Of a stretch of 64,000 nucleotides of DNA, positions 54,287 through 62,976 are shown piece by piece (position 1 is the first letter of the stretch; every line of letters starts with the position of its first letter). The stretch lies in assembly GCA_025808875.1 (NCBI GenBank), contig CP075528.1:620001-684000 (forward strand), in the 5' to 3' direction. Source of the DNA: Enhydrobacter sp. (lineage in GTDB: Bacteria > Pseudomonadota > Alphaproteobacteria > Reyranellales > Reyranellaceae). Position numbers and translations under genes: made by a program. The notes beneath the pieces were generated by a model. The model ran no database searches. It had not been told where the DNA came from and worked only from the letters and a program-made list of their open reading frames with translations.

Positions 54287-54847
54287 ATGTACGCGCTGTT
54301 GGGGGCAAGTGACGCGATCGACCGTGTGCTGGAGCGCATCGCGCGCGTGTTCGGTTGGTTGTTCGTCGCATTGGCATTCGTCATTTGCTGGGACATCCTG
54401 ACGCGTAAGGTGGGATTCCAGATTCCCGGCTTCGGATCGACGCCGATCCAGGAACTGGAATGGCATATCCATGGCCTGTTGTTTCTGCCGTGGCTGGGTT
54501 ACTGCTACATTCGCAACGCGCACGTTCGCATCGACGTTTTCGTCGCTCACCGGCCGGCCCGTACGCAGGCGTGGCTAGAGGTGTTCGGCATCGTCGTTTT
54601 CGCGATCCCCTACACTCTGGTTGCGACATACTTTTCATATCTCTTTTTCGAGGTTTCGTTCCTCCAGAACGAAGCGTCGGATGCGCCCAATGGCCTGCCC
54701 AATCGCTGGATCATGAAATTCGCGCTGTTCGCCGGCCTGGTGCTTCTCAATCTGGCCATCGCCTCCGTCCTCATGCGCAAGCTGGTGCAGTTGTTCGGTC
54801 CGCCGGATTTGGCGGCTCGGGCGGCGGCGCCAGTTGCGCAACACTGA
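54287..54847 (+). CDS. TRAP transporter small permease DctQ, first copy
   Basis: This 186-residue small membrane subunit has four membrane segments. The family start RVFGWLFVALAFVICWDILTRK and a conserved ELEWHIHGLLFLPWLGYCYI are present. ATG at 54287 follows GGGAGGAG; an in-frame ATG at 54260 would put the start in the hairpin. It precedes its DctM partner by twelve bases. Confidence 0.9.
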   Translation: MYALLGASDAIDRVLERIARVFGWLFVALAFVICWDILTRKVGFQIPGFGSTPIQELEWHIHGLLFLPWLGYCYIRNAHVRIDVFVAHRPARTQAWLEVFGIVVFAIPYTLVATYFSYLFFEVSFLQNEASDAPNGLPNRWIMKFALFAGLVLLNLAIASVLMRKLVQLFGPPDLAARAAAPVAQH

Positions 54848-54859
54848 GGGGAGACGGTC

Positions 54860-56245
54860 ATGTTCATCGATTGGCTTGCCGACCATCTCGCCGTGATCAT
54901 GTTCCTGGCGCTGACCGGGATCATGTTCATCGGTTTTCCGGTCGCTTTCGTGCTGGGTGGCGTGGCGCTGGGCTTTGCCGTGCTCGGCATGTTTTTCGAC
55001 GTTTTTCGGCCGGCCCAGCTCGGCAGCTTGATTCCGCGAATCTGGGGTCAGGCGATCCAGAATCAGGTGCTGATCGCGGTGCCCATGTTCGTGTTCATGG
55101 GGACGATTCTCGAACGATCCGGCGTCGCGGACGAGCTCCTGAAGGCATTGCAGATCCTGACCCGGCGCATTCCGGGCGGGCTCGCCATGTCTGTGACCAT
55201 CCTGGGCACCATCATGGCGGCCAGCACCGGCATCGTCGGTGCGTCGGTGATCATGTTGACCCTGATCGCGTTGCCGACGATGCTGGCTGCGGGCTACAGC
55301 AAGGAACTCAGCGTCGGCACCATCGCCTCGGCGGGCACGCTGGGCATCCTGATTCCCCCCAGCATCATGCTGGTCATCATCGGCGACCTGATGACGATTT
55401 CGGTCGGCACCCTGTTCGTCGCCGCGGTCATTCCCGGCTTGGTGATGTCGTCCATCTTCATTCTCTACCAGGCGACGGTGGCGACGATCCGGCCGGATCT
55501 CGCGCCGCCCCTGAAATCGGAGGTCGGCCCGCAGGGCAGCATGGAGTTGCTGCGGTTGGTGCTTCGCAGCTTCCTTCCGCCGGCGTTCCTGATCACGGTC
55601 GTCCTGGGTTCGATCTTCGCCGGCTTCGCAACGCCGACGGAAGCCGGCGGCGCTGGCGTCGCTGGCGCGTTGATTCTTGCCTGGTGGAACAAGCGGCTGA
55701 GCTGGAAGATGATGCGCGACGTCATCGATAGCTCCGCGATCACCAACGGTCTGGTGTTCTTCATCATCTTCGGTGCGACGCTGTTCTCGTTCGTGTTCCG
55801 GGCACTGGGCGGCGACGACCTGGTCGCCGAGATTCTCGAGGCGCTCGGTCTACATGAGGGCTGGCCGATCTTGATCTTCGTGATGGTGCTGGTCTTCGTC
55901 ATGGGGTTCTTCTTCGATTGGCTCGAGATTTGCCTCATCGTGCTGCCAATCTTCGCGCCGATCCTGAAACAGATGAACTTCGAGCCTCATCTGGCGACCA
56001 ACAAGGAATTCATGATCTGGTTCATCGCTCTCATCGCGGTGAACATGCAGACGGCATTCCTGACACCGCCGTTCGGCTTCGCGCTGTTCTACATGAAGGG
56101 CACGGTGCCGAAGTCGGTGACCATGCAGCATATCTATCGCGGCATCATTCCCTTCGTGACCCTGCAGATCATAGCTCTGACCGCGGTGATCATGTGGCCC
56201 GACATCGCCCTGTGGCTACCACGGGAGTTCGGTTACCTGGATTGA
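54860..56245 (+). CDS. TRAP transporter large permease DctM, first copy
   Basis: This 461-residue large permease has about twelve membrane segments. It shows the DctM marks GFPVAFVLGGVALGFAVLG, VPMFVFMGTILERSGVADE, SAGTLGILIPPSIMLVIIGD and FFDWLEICLIVLPIFAPI. It carries the substrate with sodium. It is paired with the preceding DctQ and followed by a second QM pair. Confidence 0.92.
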   Translation: MFIDWLADHLAVIMFLALTGIMFIGFPVAFVLGGVALGFAVLGMFFDVFRPAQLGSLIPRIWGQAIQNQVLIAVPMFVFMGTILERSGVADELLKALQILTRRIPGGLAMSVTILGTIMAASTGIVGASVIMLTLIALPTMLAAGYSKELSVGTIASAGTLGILIPPSIMLVIIGDLMTISVGTLFVAAVIPGLVMSSIFILYQATVATIRPDLAPPLKSEVGPQGSMELLRLVLRSFLPPAFLITVVLGSIFAGFATPTEAGGAGVAGALILAWWNKRLSWKMMRDVIDSSAITNGLVFFIIFGATLFSFVFRALGGDDLVAEILEALGLHEGWPILIFVMVLVFVMGFFFDWLEICLIVLPIFAPILKQMNFEPHLATNKEFMIWFIALIAVNMQTAFLTPPFGFALFYMKGTVPKSVTMQHIYRGIIPFVTLQIIALTAVIMWPDIALWLPREFGYLD

Positions 56246-56251
56246 TGGTGT

Positions 56252-56272
56252 GACGGCCATCAAATGGCCGTC
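56252..56272 (+). promoter_or_regulatory. 9-bp hairpin enclosing the second DctQ start codon
   Basis: GACGGCCAT (56252-56260) and ATGGCCGTC (56264-56272) are perfect complements with a CAA loop; the ATG at 56264 is part of the stem. Translation entry for the second DctQ could therefore depend on unwinding by ribosomes finishing the first DctM. Confidence 0.5.
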
Positions 56273-56836
56273 CTGCTGACCTTGGCCGCGGCGATCGAGC
56301 GTGTCCTGCGCGCGATCGCCGAGTGGACCGGCTGGCTGATGGTCGTGCTGATGGTCGTCATCTGCTTCGACGTCCTCAGCCGCAAGCTCGGCTATCAGAT
56401 CCCCGGCATGGGCTCGACCCGGCTGCAGGAACTCGAATGGCACCTGCACACGGTGCTGTTCGCGATGTGGCTGGGCCATTGCTACGTCCTGAACGTTCAT
56501 CCGCGCGTCGACACGGTCACCGCCCACAGGCCGCTGCGCACCCGCGCGTGGATTGAGATCGTCGGCTGTCTTGCCTTCGCACTGCCTTACGCTTTCATCG
56601 TGGCCTGGTATGGCTTGGGCTTCGTCGCCGTCTCCTATGCCACGGGCGAGAGCTCCGAGGCCGTGATCGGCCTGCCTTATCGCTGGATCATCAAGGGCCT
56701 GTTCATCTTCGGCCTGTGGCTGCTGGTTGCCGCGATCGTGGCGGTGCTGCTGCGGCTGGTCGTCCATCTGTTCGGCGGACCGCAGGAAGCGGCGCGCGCC
56801 GACATCAAACTCAGGCACGCCGCGGATCCGATGTGA
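56264..56836 (+). CDS. TRAP transporter small permease DctQ, second copy
   Basis: This 190-residue four-helix protein is clearly paralogous to the first DctQ, with VICFDVLSRKLGYQIPGMGST and ELEWHLHTVLFAMWLGHCYV replacing the first copy's homologous blocks. No strong ribosome-binding site precedes the ATG, which lies in a hairpin. Its TGA overlaps the second DctM start (TGATG). Confidence 0.88.
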   Translation: MAVLLTLAAAIERVLRAIAEWTGWLMVVLMVVICFDVLSRKLGYQIPGMGSTRLQELEWHLHTVLFAMWLGHCYVLNVHPRVDTVTAHRPLRTRAWIEIVGCLAFALPYAFIVAWYGLGFVAVSYATGESSEAVIGLPYRWIIKGLFIFGLWLLVAAIVAVLLRLVVHLFGGPQEAARADIKLRHAADPM

Positions 56837-58221
56837 TGCTCGCCTGGCTCGCCGAGAACCTCGCCCTCGTCATGTTCGTGGCGATGTTCTTCGTCATCTT
56901 CTGCGGCTACCCTGTCGCCTTCGTGCTGGGTGGCACTGCGCTCGTATTCGCGCTGATCGCTTGGAGTTTGGGCGACTTCAACCTTGTGAAGCTGCACAGC
57001 ATCCTGTTGCGCATGTGGGGCGGGGTGGCCGTCGACCCGGTGCTGGTCTCGCTGCCGATGTTCATCTTCATGGGGGCGCTGCTCGAGCGCAGCGGCGTCG
57101 CCAAGGACATGCTCGACGCCTCACAGGTGATGCTGCGGCGCACGCCGGGCGGTCTCGCCGTCGCCGTCATGGTCATGGGAACGATCCTCGCCGCGCCGAT
57201 CGGCGTGGTCGGCGCCTCGGTGGTGCTGCTGTCGCTGATCGCCCTGCCGCCCTTGCTGCAGGCCGGCTACGACAAGCGCCTGTCGATCGGCACCATCGGC
57301 TCGGCCGGCACGCTCGGCATCCTCATCCCGCCCTCGATCATGCTGGTCGTCATGGGCGAGATGCTGAACACCTCGGTCGGTGCGCTGTTCGCCGCTGCGA
57401 CTGTTCCGGGCTTTCTGCTGTCGGGCCTCTATCTCGTCTATATCTGGGGCGTGGCCTTCGCCAAGCCGACATGGGCGCCCAAGCTGCCGCGCGATTCGGG
57501 CCCGCAGACCGCCGGCGAGATGTTCAAGGTCATCATGCGCGGGCTGATGCCCATGACGACGCTCATGGTCGTGGTGCTCGGCTCGATCTTCGCGGGTTTC
57601 GCGACGGCGACGGAGAGCGCCGGCGTGGGCTGCGCCGGCGCGATCCTGATCGCATGGATGAACGGCCGCTTTGGCATGCGGATGATGAAAGAGGCGATCC
57701 GAGACGCCTGCCGCGCCAACGGGCTGGTCTTCATGGTCGTGCTGGGCGCGACCGGCTTCTCGCTGATCTTCCGCGAACTCGGCGGCGACGAGCTCATGTT
57801 GAGCTTCCTCTACAAACTCGGCGTCGACACGCCATGGGAGATGCTGACCTTCGTGATGGTGCTGGTCTTCCTGCTCGGCTTTCCCTTCGAATGGATCGAG
57901 ATCTGCCTGATCGTGCTGCCGGTGTTCGCGCCGATCCTCGCCGGCATGGATTTCTCGGCACATATCGGCGCCGAGAAGGGTGCCTTCATGGCATGGTTCG
58001 CCACCATCGTGGCGGTCAACCTGCAGACCTCGTTCATGTCGCCGCCGTTCGGCGCCACCCTGTTTTACATGAAGGGCACCGTGCCGCCGGACTGCAGCAT
58101 GACCGACGTCTATCGTGGCATGTACCCGTTCCTACTCCTGCAGGTCGTGGGATTGCTGCTCTGCATCTACTTTCCCGACCTGTCGCTGTGGCTGCCGCGG
58201 GTGACCGGCCTGCTCGATTGA
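56836..58221 (+). CDS. TRAP transporter large permease DctM, second copy
   Basis: This 461-residue paralogue of the first DctM has the same length and marks: GYPVAFVLGGTALVFALIA, LPMFIFMGALLERSGVAKD, SAGTLGILIPPSIMLVVMGE and FPFEWIEICLIVLPVFAPI. A second binding-protein gene does not follow. The pair may share the single DctP or use a distant one. It is convergent with the HxlR gene. Confidence 0.9.
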   Translation: MLAWLAENLALVMFVAMFFVIFCGYPVAFVLGGTALVFALIAWSLGDFNLVKLHSILLRMWGGVAVDPVLVSLPMFIFMGALLERSGVAKDMLDASQVMLRRTPGGLAVAVMVMGTILAAPIGVVGASVVLLSLIALPPLLQAGYDKRLSIGTIGSAGTLGILIPPSIMLVVMGEMLNTSVGALFAAATVPGFLLSGLYLVYIWGVAFAKPTWAPKLPRDSGPQTAGEMFKVIMRGLMPMTTLMVVVLGSIFAGFATATESAGVGCAGAILIAWMNGRFGMRMMKEAIRDACRANGLVFMVVLGATGFSLIFRELGGDELMLSFLYKLGVDTPWEMLTFVMVLVFLLGFPFEWIEICLIVLPVFAPILAGMDFSAHIGAEKGAFMAWFATIVAVNLQTSFMSPPFGATLFYMKGTVPPDCSMTDVYRGMYPFLLLQVVGLLLCIYFPDLSLWLPRVTGLLD

Positions 58222-58230
58222 AACGACGCG

Positions 58231-58620
58231 CTACTCCGCCGCCTGCAGTTCGGCCGCCTTGACCGCCCGTCGCGCCGCATCCTCGGCCTCCCATCGAACC
58301 GCGATCTCGGCGAGCTTGCCCAGCACCTCGTCGAGCTCGTCGCCGCGGCGCGTCAGCGAATAGGTGACCTTGGGCGGAATCGTCGGTTCGTAGTCGCGCT
58401 TCACCAAGCCCGCCGCTTCGAGCGTCCGCAATCGCTCGGTCAGCATCTTGGCAGAGATGCCGGTGACGCGGCGCTTCAACTCGCCGAAGCGCTGCGGGCC
58501 ATGCGTGCGCAGGTTGTAGAGGATGTATGTCGTCCACGGCCCCATCAGCATGCGCAGGATGAAGTCCATCGGGCATGAGGCGCCTTGCTTGCGTTCGTCC
58601 AACTCGGTCATGGTGCTCAT
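58231..58620 (-). CDS. HxlR family transcriptional regulator
   Basis: This 129-residue MarR-like winged-helix regulator has the HxlR Cys near the start (GASCPMDFILRML), a helix-turn-helix at RFGELKRRVTGISAKMLTERLRTL and a wing KVTYSLTRRGDEL. The single Cys (about residue 16) could sense electrophiles or quinones as in other HxlR proteins. It is divergent from a WrbA-like flavoprotein gene and probably controls it. Confidence 0.87.
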   Translation of the reverse strand: MSTMTELDERKQGASCPMDFILRMLMGPWTTYILYNLRTHGPQRFGELKRRVTGISAKMLTERLRTLEAAGLVKRDYEPTIPPKVTYSLTRRGDELDEVLGKLAEIAVRWEAEDAARRAVKAAELQAAE

Positions 58621-58754
58621 CCAGAGTTACGAATCGGTACCTACTGTTGAATATATAGTCCAGTTCCCATGTCTTGCCAGTCACTTTGTGTAATCAATCA
58701 TGCTGGGGTAACTTGAATAGAAATTCTCCAGTTATTTCAAGGAATTAGAGAACC
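58621..58754. promoter_or_regulatory. AT-rich divergent promoter region, HxlR/flavoprotein
   Basis: This is a 134-bp AT-rich gap. An imperfect inverted repeat CTTGAA (58712-58717) and TTCAAG (58736-58741) with near-symmetric flanks lies just ahead of the flavoprotein start. GTTAC at 58625-58629 and GTAAC at 58708-58712 form a second inverted pair. Either could be the HxlR operator. Confidence 0.45.
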
Positions 58755-59339
58755 ATGACGAACGTCGCCATCGTGTACCACTCCAACTATGGGCACACCA
58801 AATCGCTCGCCGAGGCCGTCGCAAAGGGCGCCCGCTCGGTCGCCGGGACTGAGGTGCACATCGTGCCGGTCGATCAGGCTGAAGCCAATGCCGGGGAGCT
58901 CGACGCCGCCGACGCCATCGTCTTCGGCAGTCCGACCTACATGGGCGGCGTCTCCGCCGAGTTCGCAAAGTTCAAGGATTGGACGTCGAAGCGCTGGATG
59001 GAGGGTGCTTGGCGCAACAAGCTCGCTGCGGCCTTCACCGCCTCGGCGGCGTGGAACGGCGACAAGCATAACACGCTCTACCAGATGCTCACTCTGGCGC
59101 TGCAGCACGGCATGGTGTGGGTTGGCCTCGGCCTGCCGCCGGGCTTCAACCATTCCAAGGGCTCGAATGACGACCTCAACCGGCTCGGCGCCTCGGTCGG
59201 CGCCATGGCGCAGGCCAACGCCGATCAGGGCGTCGAGGGCATCGCGGCCTCCGACTTCCGCACCATGGAGGCGCTGGGGCGACGGGTCGCCGAAGCGGCG
59301 CATCGCTGGAAGGAAGCACCGCTCGCGCAGGCCGCCTGA
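58755..59339 (+). CDS. WrbA-like NAD(P)H:quinone oxidoreductase
   Basis: This 194-residue flavodoxin-fold protein opens with the FMN phosphate loop VAIVYHSNYGHTKSLAEAVA and continues with FGSPTYMGGVSAEF and AAWNGDKHNTLYQML. It matches WrbA-like two-electron quinone reductases, which would remove electrophilic quinones. The divergent HxlR gene supports regulation by quinones or electrophiles. Confidence 0.87.
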   Translation: MTNVAIVYHSNYGHTKSLAEAVAKGARSVAGTEVHIVPVDQAEANAGELDAADAIVFGSPTYMGGVSAEFAKFKDWTSKRWMEGAWRNKLAAAFTASAAWNGDKHNTLYQMLTLALQHGMVWVGLGLPPGFNHSKGSNDDLNRLGASVGAMAQANADQGVEGIAASDFRTMEALGRRVAEAAHRWKEAPLAQAA

Positions 59340-59351
59340 CGCACGGATGGG

Positions 59352-59382
59352 GACGGGCGCTCCCATAATGGGAGCGCCCGTC
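59352..59382. terminator. Strong 14-bp hairpin between convergent genes
   Basis: GACGGGCGCTCCCA (59352-59365) and TGGGAGCGCCCGTC (59369-59382) are perfect complements around a 3-base loop. It lies between the convergent flavoprotein and ABC binding-protein genes and would serve both directions. Confidence 0.75.
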
Positions 59383-59385
59383 GCG

Positions 59386-60957
59386 TCACTTCTTGCTGAT
59401 GTTCCAGAACACCGCGGCCGGTGCCTCGATCCAGCCGTCGAGCCGATCCTTGCGATAGGCCGAGTAGGCCCGGTACTGGCCGAGCGTGATGTAGTGCGCC
59501 TGGCTGATCACGCGGTCGGACACCTGCTGCGCGATCGCCTTCTGCTTGGCCGGGTCGGTCTCGCGCGCATAGGCCGAGCGCAGCTTCTCCATCTCGGGAT
59601 CGCACGGCCAGCCGAACCATCCCTTCTCGCAGCCGGCATTGGTGAAGGAATTACTGGCCGGGTTGTCGGCGTCGATCGCGACGGTGGTGGTGTAGAAGAT
59701 GTTCCAGCCGCCCTTGTCGGGCGCCTCCTTGCGGGCGCGGCGGGACACGACGCTCTGCCAATCCATCGCCTGGAGGTCGACCTTGAAGCCGACCCGCTCG
59801 AGCGCCTGCTTGCCGACCGGCGGGAGCTGGTTCGACGACTGCAGGTCGGTCTGGTGCAGAATGACGATCGGCTTGCCGTCGTAGCCGCTCTCCTTGAGCA
59901 GCGCCTTGGCCTTCTCGAGGTCGGGCTTGATCAGCAGGTCGCCATACTTCTTCTCGTTGGGGGAGCCGCACACCAGCGGTGCGTTGCACACCTCGAAGAG
60001 CTCGGGGTTGCCGACCTGCGCCTGGAGGAAGTCCTGCTGGGCGATCGCATACTGCACCGCCTGTCGCGCCTTGAGGTTGTCGAACGGCGGATGCAGGTGG
60101 TTCATGCGCATGATCACCTGGCTGCCCGGTTTGTTGAACGTGAACAGCGCCACGTTCTTGTCCGACTGCAGCACCGGCCTGAGATCGGGCACCGTCGATT
60201 CGATCAGGTCGATCTCCCCACTGAGCAGCGCATTGACCGCCGTCGAGGGGTCGGAGATGGCGAGCCATTCGACGCGATCGACCTTGGCGACCTTGCCGCC
60301 GGCCAGCATCGAAGGCGGCTCGGCGCGCGGCTTGTACTTGGGGTTCTTGACGTAGACGACCTTCTCGCCGGGCTTCCACTCGTCCTTCTTGAAGATGAAG
60401 GGTCCGGAGCCGGTGTAGTCGGCGATCTGCTTGCCCGGGTCGGTCTCGGCGACGCGCTTGGGCATCATGAACGGCACGTTCGACGACGGTTTGCCGAGCG
60501 CCTGCAGGACCAGGCCGAACGGCTCCTTGAGCACGATCTGGAAGGTCTTGGCGTCGATCGCCTTGATCTCGCCGACGAAGGTCATCATCTGTTGGCCGAG
60601 CGAATCGCGGACCGCCCAGCGCTTGATCGAGGCGACGCAATCCTCGGCGGTCACCGGCTGTCCGTCGTGCCACTCCAGGCCGTCGCGCAGCGTGATCGTC
60701 CAGGTGAGCTTGTCGGCCGACACGTCGGCCTTCTCGGCCATCTGCGGCTTGATATCGCCGTTGGCGTCGCGCGCAAACAGCACGTCGTAAATCATGTAGC
60801 CGTGGTTGCGCGTGATGTAGGCGGTGGTCCAGATCGGATCGAGCACCTTGAGATCAGAATGCGCCACCAGCCGCAAGGTCGACTGCGCCATGGCAGGCGC
60901 CGACAGCAGCAGTGCCGCTCCCGCCGCCAAACCCGCCAAATTCCGCACGAAATGCAT
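59386..60957 (-). CDS. ABC transporter peptide-type substrate-binding protein (SBP family 5)
   Basis: This 523-residue periplasmic binding protein is of the DppA/OppA type. A signal peptide MHFVRNLAGLAAGAALLLSA ends PAMA-QST. Family marks are DLKVLDPIWTTAY, LRDGLEWHDGQPVTAEDCV and YTGSGPFIFKK. Ligand may be a peptide, opine or other compound. GGGACGAG precedes the ATG at 60957. No permease or ATPase genes are near, so it is an orphan subunit. Confidence 0.9.
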   Translation of the reverse strand: MHFVRNLAGLAAGAALLLSAPAMAQSTLRLVAHSDLKVLDPIWTTAYITRNHGYMIYDVLFARDANGDIKPQMAEKADVSADKLTWTITLRDGLEWHDGQPVTAEDCVASIKRWAVRDSLGQQMMTFVGEIKAIDAKTFQIVLKEPFGLVLQALGKPSSNVPFMMPKRVAETDPGKQIADYTGSGPFIFKKDEWKPGEKVVYVKNPKYKPRAEPPSMLAGGKVAKVDRVEWLAISDPSTAVNALLSGEIDLIESTVPDLRPVLQSDKNVALFTFNKPGSQVIMRMNHLHPPFDNLKARQAVQYAIAQQDFLQAQVGNPELFEVCNAPLVCGSPNEKKYGDLLIKPDLEKAKALLKESGYDGKPIVILHQTDLQSSNQLPPVGKQALERVGFKVDLQAMDWQSVVSRRARKEAPDKGGWNIFYTTTVAIDADNPASNSFTNAGCEKGWFGWPCDPEMEKLRSAYARETDPAKQKAIAQQVSDRVISQAHYITLGQYRAYSAYRKDRLDGWIEAPAAVFWNISKK

Positions 60958-61024
60958 GTCTCGTCCCTTCCTGCCGTTGCCTGATCGCCCAGAGGCTGCC
61001 ATGAGCAGCGAGAGGAATAAAGCA

Positions 61025-61792
61025 ATGTCGATGCCGACCGTCTTCGTCTCCCACGGGTCGCCCCTGCTGATCCTGCAGGATCTGCCGGCCCGCCGCTTCC
61101 TCGCCGGCCTCGGCGCGCTGTTGCCGCGACCCACGGCGATCGTCGCCGTCTCGGCGCACTGGAACACCGAGCGGCCGGCTGTCTCGATCTCGGCGCGGCC
61201 CGAGACCATCCACGATTTCCACGGATTTCCCGACGCGCTCTATCGATTGCACTACCACGCCAGCGGCGCGCCCGAACTCGCCCGCCGCGTCGCCGCCCTG
61301 ATCGACGCCGATTGCGATCCCGGTTATGGCCTTGACCATGGCGGCTGGGTGCCGGCGATGCTGGGCTGGCCGGCCGCCGACATCCCGATTTTCCAGCTCT
61401 CGGTGCAGCCTCATCTGACGCCCGCCCATCACATCGCGATCGGCCGGCGCTTGGCAGAGTTGCGTCAGGAGGGGGTGCTGGTATTGGGCAGCGGCAGCGC
61501 GACCCACAATCTGCGCCGCCTGGCGCGCGGCCGGCACGACGTCGAGCCCGAGCCTTGGGCCAGGGAATTCGACGATTGGCTGGCGGATGCGGTGGCGCGC
61601 GGCGACGAGACGGCGCTCGCCGAGTCCCGCACGCGCGCGCCGTATGCGCGCGAGGCCCATCCGACGGACGAACATCTCCTGCCGCTCCATGTCGCCTTCG
61701 GCGCGGCCGGTCCGGGCGCCAAGGGCCGGCCACTCCATCGCAGCTTCACGTCCGGCAATCTCTCCATGGCGGCCTACGCCTTCGAGACCTGA
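61025..61792 (+). CDS. Class III extradiol ring-cleavage dioxygenase (LigB/DODA family)
   Basis: This 255-residue LigB-type dioxygenase has metal ligands visible in VFVSHGSPLL (His), SAHWNTERP (His), GLDHGGWVPAM (His) and the C-terminal HPTDEHLLPLHVAFG. Family members open catechol-type rings or, as DODA, form betalamic-type products. GAGAGGA upstream of ATG at 61025 is preferred over an in-frame ATG at 61001. It is divergent from the binding protein. Confidence 0.88.
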   Translation: MSMPTVFVSHGSPLLILQDLPARRFLAGLGALLPRPTAIVAVSAHWNTERPAVSISARPETIHDFHGFPDALYRLHYHASGAPELARRVAALIDADCDPGYGLDHGGWVPAMLGWPAADIPIFQLSVQPHLTPAHHIAIGRRLAELRQEGVLVLGSGSATHNLRRLARGRHDVEPEPWAREFDDWLADAVARGDETALAESRTRAPYAREAHPTDEHLLPLHVAFGAAGPGAKGRPLHRSFTSGNLSMAAYAFET

Positions 61793-61866
61793 GTCCTCTC
61801 CTAGGTCCATCGGATGGGGACTGGTTGGATGCCGATGGCACAGGGTTTTTGCCGATTCGTCCTCGT

Positions 61867-61904
61867 TTCCACACAGTCCTTGCGATTCCACACAGTCCTT
61901 GCGA
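61867..61904. repeat. Two 19-bp tandem repeats
   Basis: TTCCACACAGTCCTTGCGA occurs twice in direct tandem (61867-61885 and 61886-61904) within the 223-bp gap ahead of the DapA-like gene. The remaining gap holds no gene. Possible operator copies or a slippage product. Confidence 0.85.
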
Positions 61905-62015
61905 TTTTCCTTTCAGGTTTGTCCGTATTGCGGACGAATCTGACGCCATTTATTGACGATCTGGAGAGGATCGACGTTCCATGATGTTCGGATAACGGAC
62001 AAAGGAGAGGACACC

Positions 62016-62930
62016 ATGTCGACCGAGCTCAAGGGCATCATCCCGCCGGTGACGACGCCGTTCACCGCCGAGGGCGAAATCGACGAAAAGGCCTTCCGCG
62101 CACAGATCCGCTTCCTGCTGACCCAGGGCGTCCATGGCGTGTGCGTCGGCGGCAGCACCGGCGAGGGCCACACGATCGCGCTGGAGGAATTCCGCCGGCT
62201 GATGACGGCCTGCGTCGAGGAGGTGAAGGGCCGCGTGCCGGTGGTCGCCGGCATCATCGCCAACTCGACGCGCGACGCGATCCAGCGGGCGCGGGCGATC
62301 GAGTCCCTCGACGTGGCGGCGCTGCAGATCACGCCGGTGCATTACCTCTTCAAGCCCGACGAGGAGGCGACCGTCCGCCACTTCAGGACGCTCTGCGAAT
62401 CGGTGAAGCCGCCGATCGTCATCTACAACGTCATTCCCTGGAACTATCTCAGTCCGCCCCTGCTGCTGCGCCTGATGCGGGAGTTGCCGGGCATCGTCGG
62501 CGTCAAGCAGAGCGCCGGCGACCTCAAGCTGATGGCCGACCTGGTGCTCGACGTGCCGAAGGGCAAGGTGATCCTGACCGCGGTCGACGCGCTCCTCTAT
62601 CCGTCCTTCGCGCTGGGCTCTCAGGGCACGATCGCGGCCCTGCCGGCCGCCGCGCCGGCGGCCTGCGCGGCGCTGTGGAACGCCGTGCAGACGGGCGACC
62701 ATGCGCGCGCGCTCGAGCTGCACAAGCGGCTGCTCCGGCTGTGGAACACGATGGTGGGGGACAACCTCCCGGCTTGCGTGAAGCACGCGCTCAAGCTGCA
62801 GGGCTGCGACACCGGCCTGCCGCGCGCGCCCATGCCTGCCGCCACGCCCGCGCAGCAGTCGGCGATCGCGGTGGCGCTGAAGCACCTGCTCGAACTCGAC
62901 GGTGCCCAGCTCGCGGTGGCGGCGGAATAG
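62016..62930 (+). CDS. DHDPS/N-acetylneuraminate lyase superfamily aldolase
   Basis: This 304-residue class I aldolase has IIPPVTTPFTAEGEID, GGSTGEGHTIALEE (carboxylate-binding), a Tyr in PIVIYNVIPW and the Schiff-base Lys in GIVGVKQSAGDL. The Thr-Thr of the lysine biosynthetic enzyme is only partly conserved, so another oxo-acid such as a sugar acid or a 2-keto-gluconate-type substrate is likely. GGAGAGG precedes ATG at 62016. It is followed by an IclR regulator that may control it. Confidence 0.87.
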   Translation: MSTELKGIIPPVTTPFTAEGEIDEKAFRAQIRFLLTQGVHGVCVGGSTGEGHTIALEEFRRLMTACVEEVKGRVPVVAGIIANSTRDAIQRARAIESLDVAALQITPVHYLFKPDEEATVRHFRTLCESVKPPIVIYNVIPWNYLSPPLLLRLMRELPGIVGVKQSAGDLKLMADLVLDVPKGKVILTAVDALLYPSFALGSQGTIAALPAAAPAACAALWNAVQTGDHARALELHKRLLRLWNTMVGDNLPACVKHALKLQGCDTGLPRAPMPAATPAQQSAIAVALKHLLELDGAQLAVAAE

Positions 62931-62976
62931 CTCTGGGACCGTGGATCTCCAGGTCCACAGCGCCAAGGGAGCAAGG

